The position numbers and the translations under genes were made by a program. From the NCBI GenBank assembly GCA_910579305.1, contig CAJTTA010000027.1:1-29323 (forward strand): a DNA stretch of 29,323 nt, read 5' to 3'. The notes under the pieces are model-generated. The model was not told the DNA's origin, searched no databases, and saw only the letters and a program-made list of their open reading frames with translations. Source of the DNA: an uncultured Muribaculaceae bacterium (GTDB lineage: Bacteria > Bacteroidota > Bacteroidia > Bacteroidales > Muribaculaceae). Positions 16,101 through 23,148 of the stretch are shown piece by piece (the first letter of the stretch is position 1; each line of letters begins with the position of its first letter).

Positions 16101-17604
16101 AGAAGACCGATTCGCTCTCGCCGCCTGGCCCTACTGCTATGATTTCATATTGTGACAGGCTCTGCGCGCGGTCGAGCTCATCAGTAACTTTGCACTCAGT
16201 GAGCCCCTCGGCAACGGTCTTCATGTCGGGGCGGCGTATCACCTTGTAGGTTATCGTGGCAGGATCAATGTATCCACCGCTTGCACCTGATTCCGGGCCA
16301 GTCCATGTGATTGTAGCCACATCGGCATGGGGAGAAAGAGCCACGTTTACGTTTTCGACACGCATGGGCTTGTCGGCACCGCCATAAGCTTTGATTTGTG
16401 TCGCAAGGCTTTTGAGGCCGTTGCTGCTATAGCAGTATACCTTGATGTCGTGGGCACCGTCGGCCAGAGATATGTTTTTGCTGACAAAAGCTGAACCGGT
16501 AGTGAGACCTTCTTTGGAATCAGTCAGAGTTCCGTCGATGTATACCTCTGCCTTTACGGAGCCTGTGAGAGTCTTTTGGGCGTAGGTCAATGCGGGAACG
16601 GTGAAGCTGACTGTGCCTGCAGAAAGAGAGCCGGCATCATACTTGAATGTAAGATCATTTACCGTGTCGGGGGCCTGGGGATGAGTGTCTACAATATAGA
16701 GCGAAGAGAATACCTCCAAATTGTCAAATTTCTTGACGGGTGTGGCCTTGCCTGTTTTCAGATCGATTTCAAGCAGGTAGCTGGTATATGTCTCTTCAAG
16801 GTAGTTGTTATAGGTCATTGTGCGGGCAGTCCAGTAGAGCTTGCCTGAGTGGTGATCAAAGCATGCTCCCGCATAGATGGAGCGCTGATTGTAGCCAAGC
16901 GGGCCTACCAGAGTTGTAGCACCGGTGTTTTTGTCTATTTTATACAGGTTGGCAGTGTAAGGGAATTCGGGTTCGCGGGAAATGCCCCAGAGCTGTCCTT
17001 CGGAGTCAAAGGCCATTGCCGGAAAACTTTTTGCAAGGGTTCCTACGTTGGTCATTTCTCCGGTCTCAAGATCTACTGTGCGCAGTTGATAAGGAGTGTT
17101 GGGGTCATCGTAGTTCAATCCGGATGCATAGGCTTTGCCGCTTATGTAGTCATAAGCGAGGGCCTGCGAGTCGGTCAGAGTGGGGGCCTCGTGGTAACGT
17201 GAGCCGAGAAGCTCCCATGTTTCGGCATCATATGTCACCCAAGTGTTTTTGACACCGAGTGCTTGTGATGATATGCCGCTCAGACAATAATAGCGGCCGT
17301 CGTGGTAGAAGCCGCCTCCTGTGGTGTGAGTGGTCATGACAGGGCCTTCGGGCTGAGGATCGCCACCGTCGATTGTAAAGCTGTGTACGCCATAGAGCTG
17401 CACTTCATTCCATGAGCTGCTTTCACTCAGTTCAAGAGATCCATGGAACACCGGTGTCTCCATCTGCTCAGCCGATGCATCAGAGACCGGAGCCGGAAGC
17501 ATCTGTGCCTGCGGCGAAGACAGAGAGGCAGCCCATAGCCCTAAGGCTGATATAGCGGCAGCTCCTGTAGCAAGCAAGGTGCTTGTACGTAAAAAATGTT
17601 TCAT
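13108..17604 (-). CDS. Secreted multidomain adhesin-like protein with T9SS-type C-terminal domain
   Basis: The 1498-residue product begins with a signal peptide (MKHFLRTSTLLATGAAA, cleavage near residue 33). Residues about 60-310 look like a beta-propeller of YWTVD-like blades (LYKIDKNTGATTLVGPLG, LLEIDLKTGKATPV). Then come repeated fibronectin-III-like modules (about 415-515, 690-890, 1365-1425), three 'choice-of-anchor J' lectin-like modules (TETFDTRSDF near 525; near 895; DNFGDWVMHD near 1205; the last ends MLDDFEF), and a CARDB-like module (about 1065-1170). The end (about 1430-1498) is a T9SS type A-like sorting domain: VHTIDGRCLYSF, then VAPGIYVVRAG and a basic tail. Domain limits are estimates. 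It shares an overlapping promoter region with the M6 protease. The ligand is unknown. Confidence 0.85.
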   Translation of the reverse strand: MKHFLRTSTLLATGAAAISALGLWAASLSSPQAQMLPAPVSDASAEQMETPVFHGSLELSESSSWNEVQLYGVHSFTIDGGDPQPEGPVMTTHTTGGGFYHDGRYYCLSGISSQALGVKNTWVTYDAETWELLGSRYHEAPTLTDSQALAYDYISGKAYASGLNYDDPNTPYQLRTVDLETGEMTNVGTLAKSFPAMAFDSEGQLWGISREPEFPYTANLYKIDKNTGATTLVGPLGYNQRSIYAGACFDHHSGKLYWTARTMTYNNYLEETYTSYLLEIDLKTGKATPVKKFDNLEVFSSLYIVDTHPQAPDTVNDLTFKYDAGSLSAGTVSFTVPALTYAQKTLTGSVKAEVYIDGTLTDSKEGLTTGSAFVSKNISLADGAHDIKVYCYSSNGLKSLATQIKAYGGADKPMRVENVNVALSPHADVATITWTGPESGASGGYIDPATITYKVIRRPDMKTVAEGLTECKVTDELDRAQSLSQYEIIAVGPGGESESVFSTPTIMGTPYKMPYTETFDTRSDFAKFTVLDPQGIASPDGDTWMWHPTYRNAIYWLNYNNYNAVNAWLVTPTLEFKKGYVYRVYFMTEGYSSIPATTTIESYVGEFPTVESLKRCVMKETNTLNKGEQKTLNALFIAEDKDMHLGIHVMNNGGDHVSVDNLRISEYGPSTIPAAPELESVTKNDGKAQINVRLPKLNVAGTPVAKITGLRLYSSDMRRLIASTTVEGTEVGTIEDPTPTFGINSYAVVAVNEFGTGLDLQASINMKPDVPLSVQNLSLVTLRDGADVQISWNYPTPMVGVDGNPLTAEEITYDIYRVISLDRQLVKSVSGDVNSIILSDVMSDFNGEQQKYITYEVIASTIGGESQAVRATALFGPAYELPIHDAFAEGSIKPWDTSRCQFSSFYSHLPYGYDPRVDAEEGNMLTFSANYDRECIGIYVSPRINMTSLLNPKLSFKMYQTSSGNHVNAKVQIGMLVEKEGKEQEIVYFPTVYNVHTDTDGWATYEIPLTDFATYPRASVVIRCVNDKRNGNIHFDYIDISGDRPECDAKVISVNGPVTAVMGRENNYYVNVANNGIRDIENVTVTLKADDEVVGTTTVNLSEDEKYTVPFTYTPGLHEDPRSIRLTATVEVDGDLNRYNDSSVLRVNIEAPNLPYVTDLFGEGVNGNAVQLSWSDAQVYPNEKTVSDDLENYPDFTIDNFGDWVMHDLDQGNTIIGISSSLGTFTWENVGKPQAYIVFNPRSVGVHSLCSAHSGERCLVSFESGAGNNDWLVSPALSGREQTISFFTRCVMEQFLETFDVMVSTSGTDPEDFTMLAANQTVGSASWQKLAYTLPAGTRHFAIVCKSDGGFGFMLDDFEFVPSQPEVELTGYNVYRDLNLLESGLGETSFIDTTCDPNATHRYHVTATYTDGESIFSNPVEVCAASIGCIAGGNDATSIYSVAGNIVIKAPAGSPVTVHTIDGRCLYSFASTGSERMSVAPGIYVVRAGTTTAKLIVK

Positions 17605-17661
17605 AAAAAGATATTAGTTATTATAGTAATAATTAGTAGCGTATAGCATAGAATATTGCGC

Positions 17662-17693
17662 CAAAGTTACTAAATAATTTTGAATTATCCAAA
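17662..17693 (-). promoter_or_regulatory. Promoter of the 1498-aa secreted protein gene
   Basis: On the minus strand: TTTG (17690-17693), a 20-base spacer and TAACTTTG (17662-17669). This is a perfect Bacteroidota promoter, with start near 17656 and a leader of about 50 bases to ATG 17604. It overlaps the opposite-strand promoter at 17679-17709. Confidence 0.8.
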
Positions 17694-17709
17694 AATCTAT
17701 GTATCTTTG
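17679..17709 (+). promoter_or_regulatory. Promoter of the M6 metalloprotease gene
   Basis: On the plus strand: TTTG (17679-17682), a 19-base spacer and TATCTTTG (17702-17709). Start near 17715 gives a leader of about 105 bases to ATG 17821. Its -33 element lies inside the spacer of the divergent promoter. Confidence 0.8.
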
Positions 17710-17820
17710 TCGCGTAAATTATCAATATTTTCAATTGCTATAATCTCTTCATAATATTCGACGCGATTGTTAAAATTCTGATTGATACTAAATTACATTA
17801 TATTACATAAATTACTACCT

Positions 17821-20643
17821 ATGTTACGCCAATCTATTACTTCTTCTATGCTTGCACTTTGCGCTCTCGGAGCGCTTGCCGTGCCGGCAAAACCGGGCGT
17901 GCTTGAATATCCCCAGCCTGACGGCACTATGTTGCAGATAAGGCTTCAGGGCGATGAGCATGGGGCCTGGTATGAGTCGGTGGACGGCTATGTGTTGCTT
18001 CCTTCGGCAGGAGGCGCTCTTGAGTATGCGTCGCTCCGCCAGGGTCAACTTGTGTCCACCGGTGTCATGGCTCGAAATATCGACATGCGCTCGGTCGACA
18101 ATGTCGCCTTGTTGACTTCGCTGCCTAAGGATCAGATGCGTGTGATCGCTTCTTCCAAGGCGCAGGAAAGTTCCATAAAGGCGCGTGCTCCGCGCCGTGC
18201 AGGGGGCACAGGACTCATAAACAATTATCCTACTATGGGTTCTCCGAAAGCCATGATATTGCTCGTGGAGTTTCAGGATGTCAAGTTTCAGACGCCGAAT
18301 CCGCATGAAGCCTTTACTGACCTCATAAAGCAGAAAGGCTATTCTCATGGCGGAGCGCAGGGATCGGCCCTCGATTATTTCACCGATCAGAGCAATGGAA
18401 TCTTTACCCCGGATTTTCAGGTGTTCGGGCCTATCACTGTGCCTCAGGGTGAGCCATATTACGGCTCTTCCACAGCCACAGCCTATGATTCCCAGGCCTG
18501 GAAAATGGTGGAGGATGCGTGTCGCAAGCTTCATGAAGAGCAGCCGGATCTTGACTGGAGTGAATTTGACAATGACGGGGACGGGCGTGTGGACAACATT
18601 TTTGTCTTTTATGCAGGCTATGGACAGAACGAGGGAGCCCCGAGCTGGACTATCTGGCCTCATTCCGCTGACCTTATCACGTTCTATGGCGTGAACCTGG
18701 AATTCAACGGAGTGAAAGTGGGTAATTATGCGTGCACTAACGAGTTGAGGGGCACAAGCGGCCTCAAGCGCGCCGGTATAGGCACTTTCTGTCATGAATA
18801 TTCGCATGTGCTGGGTCTGCCGGACTATTATCCCACTAATGGTTCCGGTGCGTTTACTCCCGGCGCATACGAAGTAATGGATCATGGCTCCTATAATAAC
18901 GAAGGCAATACTCCTCCCAATTATTCGGCCTTCAGCCGATACAGTGTGGGGTGGCTTAATCCTCGTGTGCTGTCGGCTGCAGAGGATGTCACTCTTAACC
19001 CCGTGACTACGGGCGAGGCACTCATGATACGCACGGATCTTGACAATGAGTATTATATTCTTGAGAACCGCCAGCGCACCGGATGGGATGCATATATCCC
19101 CGGTCACGGCATGCTCGTATGGCATGTGGATTTTGACAAGACAATCTGGATAAACAATCAGGTGAACAATACCTCCAGCCATCAGCGCATAGATCTTGTG
19201 GAGGCCGACAATGTGTGCACCGCAGAGACTCGCGCAGGTGACACCTTCCCTGGCACAAGCAATGTAAGGCGTTTTACAGCCGACACGACTCCTGCCATGT
19301 TTGCCTGGAGTGGATATGAGATTGACATGCCCATAACCGATATTCATGAGAATGACGAGGTGATAACATTCAAGCTCAAGGATGGCGGCGAAAGGCTCAC
19401 TCCTGTGACAGCTTTGAAGGCTGCCGATGTAACTCCGGTAAGCTTCATTGCCCAATGGGAGGCCGGCACCGGTGTATATCAATATGAGGTGGATGTGTGT
19501 CGTGCGCCGGGCATTGTGCCTTTCCTTTCAGTCAAGGTCAATGATGCCACGCAGCTGCTTGTGGAGAATCTTGATCCTGCTACGGAGTATTCATATGTGG
19601 TGCGCGCCGTGAGCGGCGACCGCACATCAGAGGATTCCAATCGTATCAATGTCACTACTATGCCTCCCGGTTTTGAGCAGCGTGTGGTGAAGGCTCTTGA
19701 CCCGGAGGATGTTAAAGAGACCTCTTTCCGCGCCTGCTGGCAGTCTCTTGAAGGTGCGCAGGGATATAATTTGTCGGTAGTAGAAAAGATACCTGTGAAC
19801 CCCGAATACCAGACTGTGGATTTCACCAAGGATGAGCAGGGACGCCTCATGCCTCAGGGCTGGAGCTCCACATCGGGCACAACCGGCTCTCTGAAGGGTT
19901 ATTATGGCGAAGCGGCCCCTGCATTGCGACTGACAAATAGCGGTGACCGTATCACTACCCCCACTCTTGAAGAGGATGATGTGAACAGTCTTTCATTCTG
20001 GTATCGCGGCAACAGCACCGGCGATGACGCCACTCTTGCCGTGGAGGCTCTTGTAGCCGGCAAATGGACTACTATCATGCAGATCTCTCCGGTAGCGAAG
20101 ACCGAGGGCACTACAGTCTCACTCTCTCCCGAGGATGAAGTGCACATACCTCATGGCACCAAGGCCATACGTATTTCTTTCACCAAGGAGACTTCCGGCT
20201 CAGTATTCGTAGATGATATAGTAATGGCCTATGGCGCTTCATATAATCCTATCCCTGTTGAGGGTTTTGATAATGCCGATCAGGGCAATGTCTCGTATGC
20301 CGAGGTGACTGAGCTTAAGCCCAACACTACTTATTACTACTCTGTGCAGGCTTACAATGAGGAGTCGCAGCGCTCAGTGAAGAGTAACGAGGTGCAGGTT
20401 GTCACGGCGACTGACGGTGCGGTAGAAGCGGTGAACGCAGGTGATACCGTGTTCTCTATCAGAGCGGCAGATGGCGTGCTTGAAGTCACAGCTCGCCCCG
20501 GTATTGTAGTGAAGGTTTATGACATGGGCGGTGCGCTTGAGGCTTCAGCCGAAGTGCCGTCAGCCGGTGTCGTGCGCATTCCTTTGCAGCCCGGTCTGCA
20601 TATGGTATCTCCTTTCGGACGCACAATTCGTATGTCCCGCTGA
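17821..20643 (+). CDS. Secreted M6-family metalloprotease with FN3 modules and C-terminal sorting tail
   Basis: The 940-residue product starts with a signal peptide (MLRQSITSSMLALCALGALA, cut near residue 21-24). The peptidase M6 domain (about 130-520) carries the zinc motif HEYSHVLGLPD: H325, E326, H329, G332 and D335, followed by VMDHGSYN (M353), as in immune-inhibitor-A-like proteases. Two FN3-like modules follow (about 525-620 and 630-870, the second interrupted by a lectin-like insert TTPTLEEDDVNSLSFWYRG near 710-800). The last 70 residues (FSIRAADGVLEVTARPG, VKVYDMGGALEAS, LQPGLHMVSPFG) resemble a T9SS type A sorting domain. ATG 17821 is chosen because the open frame above it has only a TTG. 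A terminator follows at 20668. It probably degrades extracellular protein. Confidence 0.92.
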   Translation: MLRQSITSSMLALCALGALAVPAKPGVLEYPQPDGTMLQIRLQGDEHGAWYESVDGYVLLPSAGGALEYASLRQGQLVSTGVMARNIDMRSVDNVALLTSLPKDQMRVIASSKAQESSIKARAPRRAGGTGLINNYPTMGSPKAMILLVEFQDVKFQTPNPHEAFTDLIKQKGYSHGGAQGSALDYFTDQSNGIFTPDFQVFGPITVPQGEPYYGSSTATAYDSQAWKMVEDACRKLHEEQPDLDWSEFDNDGDGRVDNIFVFYAGYGQNEGAPSWTIWPHSADLITFYGVNLEFNGVKVGNYACTNELRGTSGLKRAGIGTFCHEYSHVLGLPDYYPTNGSGAFTPGAYEVMDHGSYNNEGNTPPNYSAFSRYSVGWLNPRVLSAAEDVTLNPVTTGEALMIRTDLDNEYYILENRQRTGWDAYIPGHGMLVWHVDFDKTIWINNQVNNTSSHQRIDLVEADNVCTAETRAGDTFPGTSNVRRFTADTTPAMFAWSGYEIDMPITDIHENDEVITFKLKDGGERLTPVTALKAADVTPVSFIAQWEAGTGVYQYEVDVCRAPGIVPFLSVKVNDATQLLVENLDPATEYSYVVRAVSGDRTSEDSNRINVTTMPPGFEQRVVKALDPEDVKETSFRACWQSLEGAQGYNLSVVEKIPVNPEYQTVDFTKDEQGRLMPQGWSSTSGTTGSLKGYYGEAAPALRLTNSGDRITTPTLEEDDVNSLSFWYRGNSTGDDATLAVEALVAGKWTTIMQISPVAKTEGTTVSLSPEDEVHIPHGTKAIRISFTKETSGSVFVDDIVMAYGASYNPIPVEGFDNADQGNVSYAEVTELKPNTTYYYSVQAYNEESQRSVKSNEVQVVTATDGAVEAVNAGDTVFSIRAADGVLEVTARPGIVVKVYDMGGALEASAEVPSAGVVRIPLQPGLHMVSPFGRTIRMSR

Positions 20644-20667
20644 GTTCATAATAAATAGTATAAGGTA

Positions 20668-20706
20668 AATAAGGCCGCACTTCGTTTCTTGAAGTGCGGC
20701 CTTATT
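20668..20706 (+). terminator. Terminator after the M6 protease gene
   Basis: A perfect 16-bp stem, AATAAGGCCGCACTTC (20668-20683) with its complement at 20691-20706, has a 7-base loop. The stem ends are A/T-rich on both sides, so it may work in both directions. Confidence 0.8.
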
Positions 20707-20863
20707 CATCTTGGGAGGAGTATGTGTGGAAAGGTGTTGTGTGTCTACGCCGCGAGCGGTTTTCTCTATGATGTCAGGGAAATTGAGGAAGCCCGGAATG
20801 TGGGCTTAACATGCTATGCGGACTTTGCTAAGGGTGGCGTCAGATTCCAATGAAGAGGCGTAT

Positions 20864-21391
20864 TTAACCGGCAAGCGCCAGGCACGTCATTTGCCACTTG
20901 CCGTTGATGCGCTCAAAGCCGAGAATACCAGCCGACCCACCTCCGTCTTCTCCTTCACACATGTATTCATATCTGAATCCTACGGTGTCGGCTGTCACGG
21001 CAAAGTATGTGGCATATGCGCTGCATCCGTACCTGTCTCGGTGTTTCTTGGCAGCCTTTAAGGGGAAGCCGCCTACGTAGCTTTCAGCAAAAGAGAGCTG
21101 ATTCATCATATTGTCGATACACTCTTTTTCTGTGTCGCCGAGGAAGTCGGGAGTATTTGCCGAGTATGCTATGCGAGCTTTGCGGAACTCGGCGTCGGAG
21201 TTCCATTTTTGTATAAATACAGAGAAGGGTTCTGCGCCTTGGTTGCATGCCGATGTCTTGGCATTGACAAGTGAGCAGCTTCGAGGCTTGTAGCCTGTGA
21301 TCTCGCTGCATGTGAATATGCTCTCGGCTGAAGCGGAAAGGCAAAGAGCGATCGCTACTGATGTCAGTGCTGTGCGAAAAAATTTCTTCAT
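20864..21391 (-). CDS. Secreted protein of unknown function (175 aa)
   Basis: There is a clear signal peptide (MKKFFRTALTSVAIALCLSASA, cleavage near residue 22). The mature part has about ten cysteines, a segment FSVFIQKWNSDAEFRKARIAY (about 56-76), and ends with GFERINGKWQMTCLALAG, a pattern typical of small NTF2-like secreted proteins of Bacteroidota (weakly reminiscent of DUF4348). I do not recognise a function. It has its own promoter at 21446-21475 and is the only gene of its unit, facing the M6 protease gene tail to tail. An envelope or periplasmic role is likely from the signal peptide alone. Confidence 0.8.
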   Translation of the reverse strand: MKKFFRTALTSVAIALCLSASAESIFTCSEITGYKPRSCSLVNAKTSACNQGAEPFSVFIQKWNSDAEFRKARIAYSANTPDFLGDTEKECIDNMMNQLSFAESYVGGFPLKAAKKHRDRYGCSAYATYFAVTADTVGFRYEYMCEGEDGGGSAGILGFERINGKWQMTCLALAG

Positions 21392-21445
21392 TGTATTATG
21401 ATGTTATGTGTAAACTGCAGATATAAGAAATAGATATTGTGGTTG

Positions 21446-21475
21446 CAAAAATAATGAAATAATCGCAATAACAAA
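21446..21475 (-). promoter_or_regulatory. Promoter of the 175-aa secreted protein gene
   Basis: The minus strand has TTTG (about 21472-21475), an 18-base spacer and TATTTTTG (21446-21453). The spacer is slightly short but both boxes match. Leader about 50 bases. Confidence 0.6.
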
Positions 21476-21505
21476 AATATGGATGGAAATCTATCGTAAA
21501 AAGAT

Positions 21506-21550
21506 GACACTCCCCGCTTACACCAGTATGGCTTGTAAGCGGGGAGTGTC
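21506..21550 (-). terminator. Terminator of the thrS-infC-rpmI-rplT operon
   Basis: A perfect 16-bp stem (21506-21521 with 21535-21550; core ACTCCCCGCTTAC) with a 13-base loop. On the minus strand it is followed by ATCTTTTTA. It lies 25 bases after the rplT stop. Confidence 0.88.
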
Positions 21551-21574
21551 AATAATTAGGTGTTACCTGTAGGT

Positions 21575-21925
21575 TCAGGCGTTCTTCACTTTCTCTACGA
21601 TTGCCTTGAAAGCGGCGGGATTGTTCATGGCCAGGTCGGCGAGCACCTTGCGGTTGATCTCGATGCCTGCTTTGTGGATGAGCCCCATGAGCTTGGAGTA
21701 TGAGAGATCTTCGAGGCGTGCAGCGGCGTTGATACGCTGAATCCAGAGGGCACGGAAGTTGCGCTTCTTGTCCTTACGGTCGCGGTAGGCGTATGTAAGA
21801 CCCTTTTCCCAAGTGTTTTTGGCTACCGTCCACACATTCTTGCGGCTTCCATAATAGCCACGGGTGAGTTTGAGGATTTTTTTGCGTTTAGCTCTCGAAG
21901 CTACGTGATTTACTGATCTTGGCAT
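21575..21925 (-). CDS. rplT: 50S ribosomal protein L20
   Basis: L20 binds 23S rRNA early and is needed for large-subunit assembly. The 116-residue product has the family start MPRSVNHVASRAKRKKIL, the long basic helix with TRGYYGSRKNVWTVA (about 21-35), KKRNFRALWIQRINAAAR (about 53-70), and the C-terminal globular part LIHKAGIEINRKVLADLA. Length is normal. It follows rpmI by 116 bases, an unusually large gap for this operon that might contain a regulatory leader. A strong terminator follows. Confidence 0.98.
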   Translation of the reverse strand: MPRSVNHVASRAKRKKILKLTRGYYGSRKNVWTVAKNTWEKGLTYAYRDRKDKKRNFRALWIQRINAAARLEDLSYSKLMGLIHKAGIEINRKVLADLAMNNPAAFKAIVEKVKNA

Positions 21926-22041
21926 TTTAGTTTTCTTTTTTGGAGGCGGGCGGCAGCAAGATATGTGCTCTTATAGGCCCGGCATCCGGTTAATAAAAAG
22001 GTGATGGAAAAAACTTGCGATTAGTGTTTGCTAAGTGAGTC

Positions 22042-22239
22042 TTACTTGAGGCAGAGGAGCTCACGCACGGCCTGCACGTTGGCGCTCTCTACGATTGCAG
22101 TGTGGTCGAGCACGCGCTTGCGCTTTTTAGTCTTCTTGGTGAGAATGTGGCTGTGGTAAGCGTGCTTACGCTTGATTTTTCCTGTTCCGGTAAGAGCGAA
22201 TCTCTTTTTTGCACCGGAATTAGTCTTTACCTTTGGCAT
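22042..22239 (-). CDS. rpmI: 50S ribosomal protein L35
   Basis: A small basic 65-residue protein with the L35 pattern: MPKVKTNSGAKKRFALTGTG at the N-terminus, KRKHAYHSHILTKKTKKRKR (about 23-42), then a short acidic-to-neutral tail. It is part of the large ribosomal subunit. It lies between infC (81 bases upstream) and rplT in the standard order. Confidence 0.98.
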   Translation of the reverse strand: MPKVKTNSGAKKRFALTGTGKIKRKHAYHSHILTKKTKKRKRVLDHTAIVESANVQAVRELLCLK

Positions 22240-22320
22240 TGTAGTTATTGAAATTTAGTTGTTAATTTCACCTCGGCACTATGTGCCTACGGTCTCTATT
22301 TCGTGTAAAAAATTTTTTTC

Positions 22321-22995
22321 TTAAGCGGGTTCTTCAGTTTCTGCTTCCTGTTGCTCTGCTTTCGCTGCGTCGGGCTTGGGAGCGGAATCTTTCTTAGGCG
22401 CTTTGGGCTTCACGGGTGTAAGCATGATCGTCATGCGCTTGCCTTCGAGCACCGGCATCATCTCTACTTTTCCGAGTTCTTCCAGGTCGTTGGCAAAGCG
22501 AAGGAGCAGTACTTCTCCCTGCTCTTTGAAGAGAATGGAGCGACCTCGAAAGAAGACATAGGCTTTCACCTTGCTGCCTTCTTTCAGGAAGCTTTGGGCA
22601 TGCTTGAGCTTGAAGTTATAGTCATGATCATCGGTCTGCGGGCCGAATCTTATCTCCTTCACCACCACTTTAGTGGCTTTGGCCTTCTGCTCCTTCTGCT
22701 TCTTTTTTTGCTGATAGAGATATTTCTGGTAGTCGAGCACCCGGCATACCGGGGGATCGGCCACAGCGCTGATTTCTACCAGGTCAAGCTCCATGTCGCG
22801 TGCTATGCGCAGGGCTTTGGGCAGAGGGTATATGCCGGGTTCCACGTTGTCGCCTACGAGGCGCACTTCACGGGCACGAATTGCATCGTTGATGGCGTGC
22901 TGATCCTTGGACTGTTGTCCGGGGCGTTGCCGTTGTCCGGGTTTGGGGCGTGAACCCGAGGGCTTACGAGGCCCTGAAAAGGGTTTTTTCTCCAT
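22321..22995 (-). CDS. infC: Translation initiation factor IF-3
   Basis: IF-3 binds the 30S subunit, blocks early 50S joining and checks the start codon. The 224-residue product contains the N-domain (INDAIRAREVRLVGDNVEPG near 35-54), the lysine-rich linker (QQKKKQKEQKAKA near 95-107) and the C-domain (VVVKEIRFGPQTDDHDYNFK, then FFRGRSILFKEQGEVLLLRF). It is longer than the E. coli protein (180) because of a basic Pro/Arg/Gln-rich N-terminus and an acidic Ala/Glu-rich C-terminal tail, both common in Bacteroidota. The start is a normal ATG (22995), so the AUU-type autoregulatory start of E. coli infC is not seen. It follows thrS by 153 bases. Confidence 0.97.
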   Translation of the reverse strand: MEKKPFSGPRKPSGSRPKPGQRQRPGQQSKDQHAINDAIRAREVRLVGDNVEPGIYPLPKALRIARDMELDLVEISAVADPPVCRVLDYQKYLYQQKKKQKEQKAKATKVVVKEIRFGPQTDDHDYNFKLKHAQSFLKEGSKVKAYVFFRGRSILFKEQGEVLLLRFANDLEELGKVEMMPVLEGKRMTIMLTPVKPKAPKKDSAPKPDAAKAEQQEAETEEPA

Positions 22996-23148
22996 TAAGG
23001 GTGTTAAAGTTTCTTAAAATTCTTGCTTTTTCGATGAATGATCAAGTTTTTGTCATTGCGATTCACTCCTGTATGCATCAATCATGAGCAGAGTGTATCT
23101 GATTGCTTTGTGGATTTAAGTTTCTTAAACATAGAGCGTTAAGTGTGC

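Noticed and set aside
17782..17820. Start of the M6 protease gene at an upstream TTG
   Set aside because: It would put 13 non-signal residues before a good signal peptide; ATG 17821 gives a standard Sec signal.
18347..18694. Plus-strand ORFs inside the M6 gene in other frames
   Set aside because: Out-of-frame translations with no independent start signals.
17824..19482. Long 552-codon open frame on the minus strand
   Set aside because: It lies wholly antisense to the M6 protease gene, which has a signal peptide, zinc motif, promoter and terminator. Its translation has no family-like pattern.
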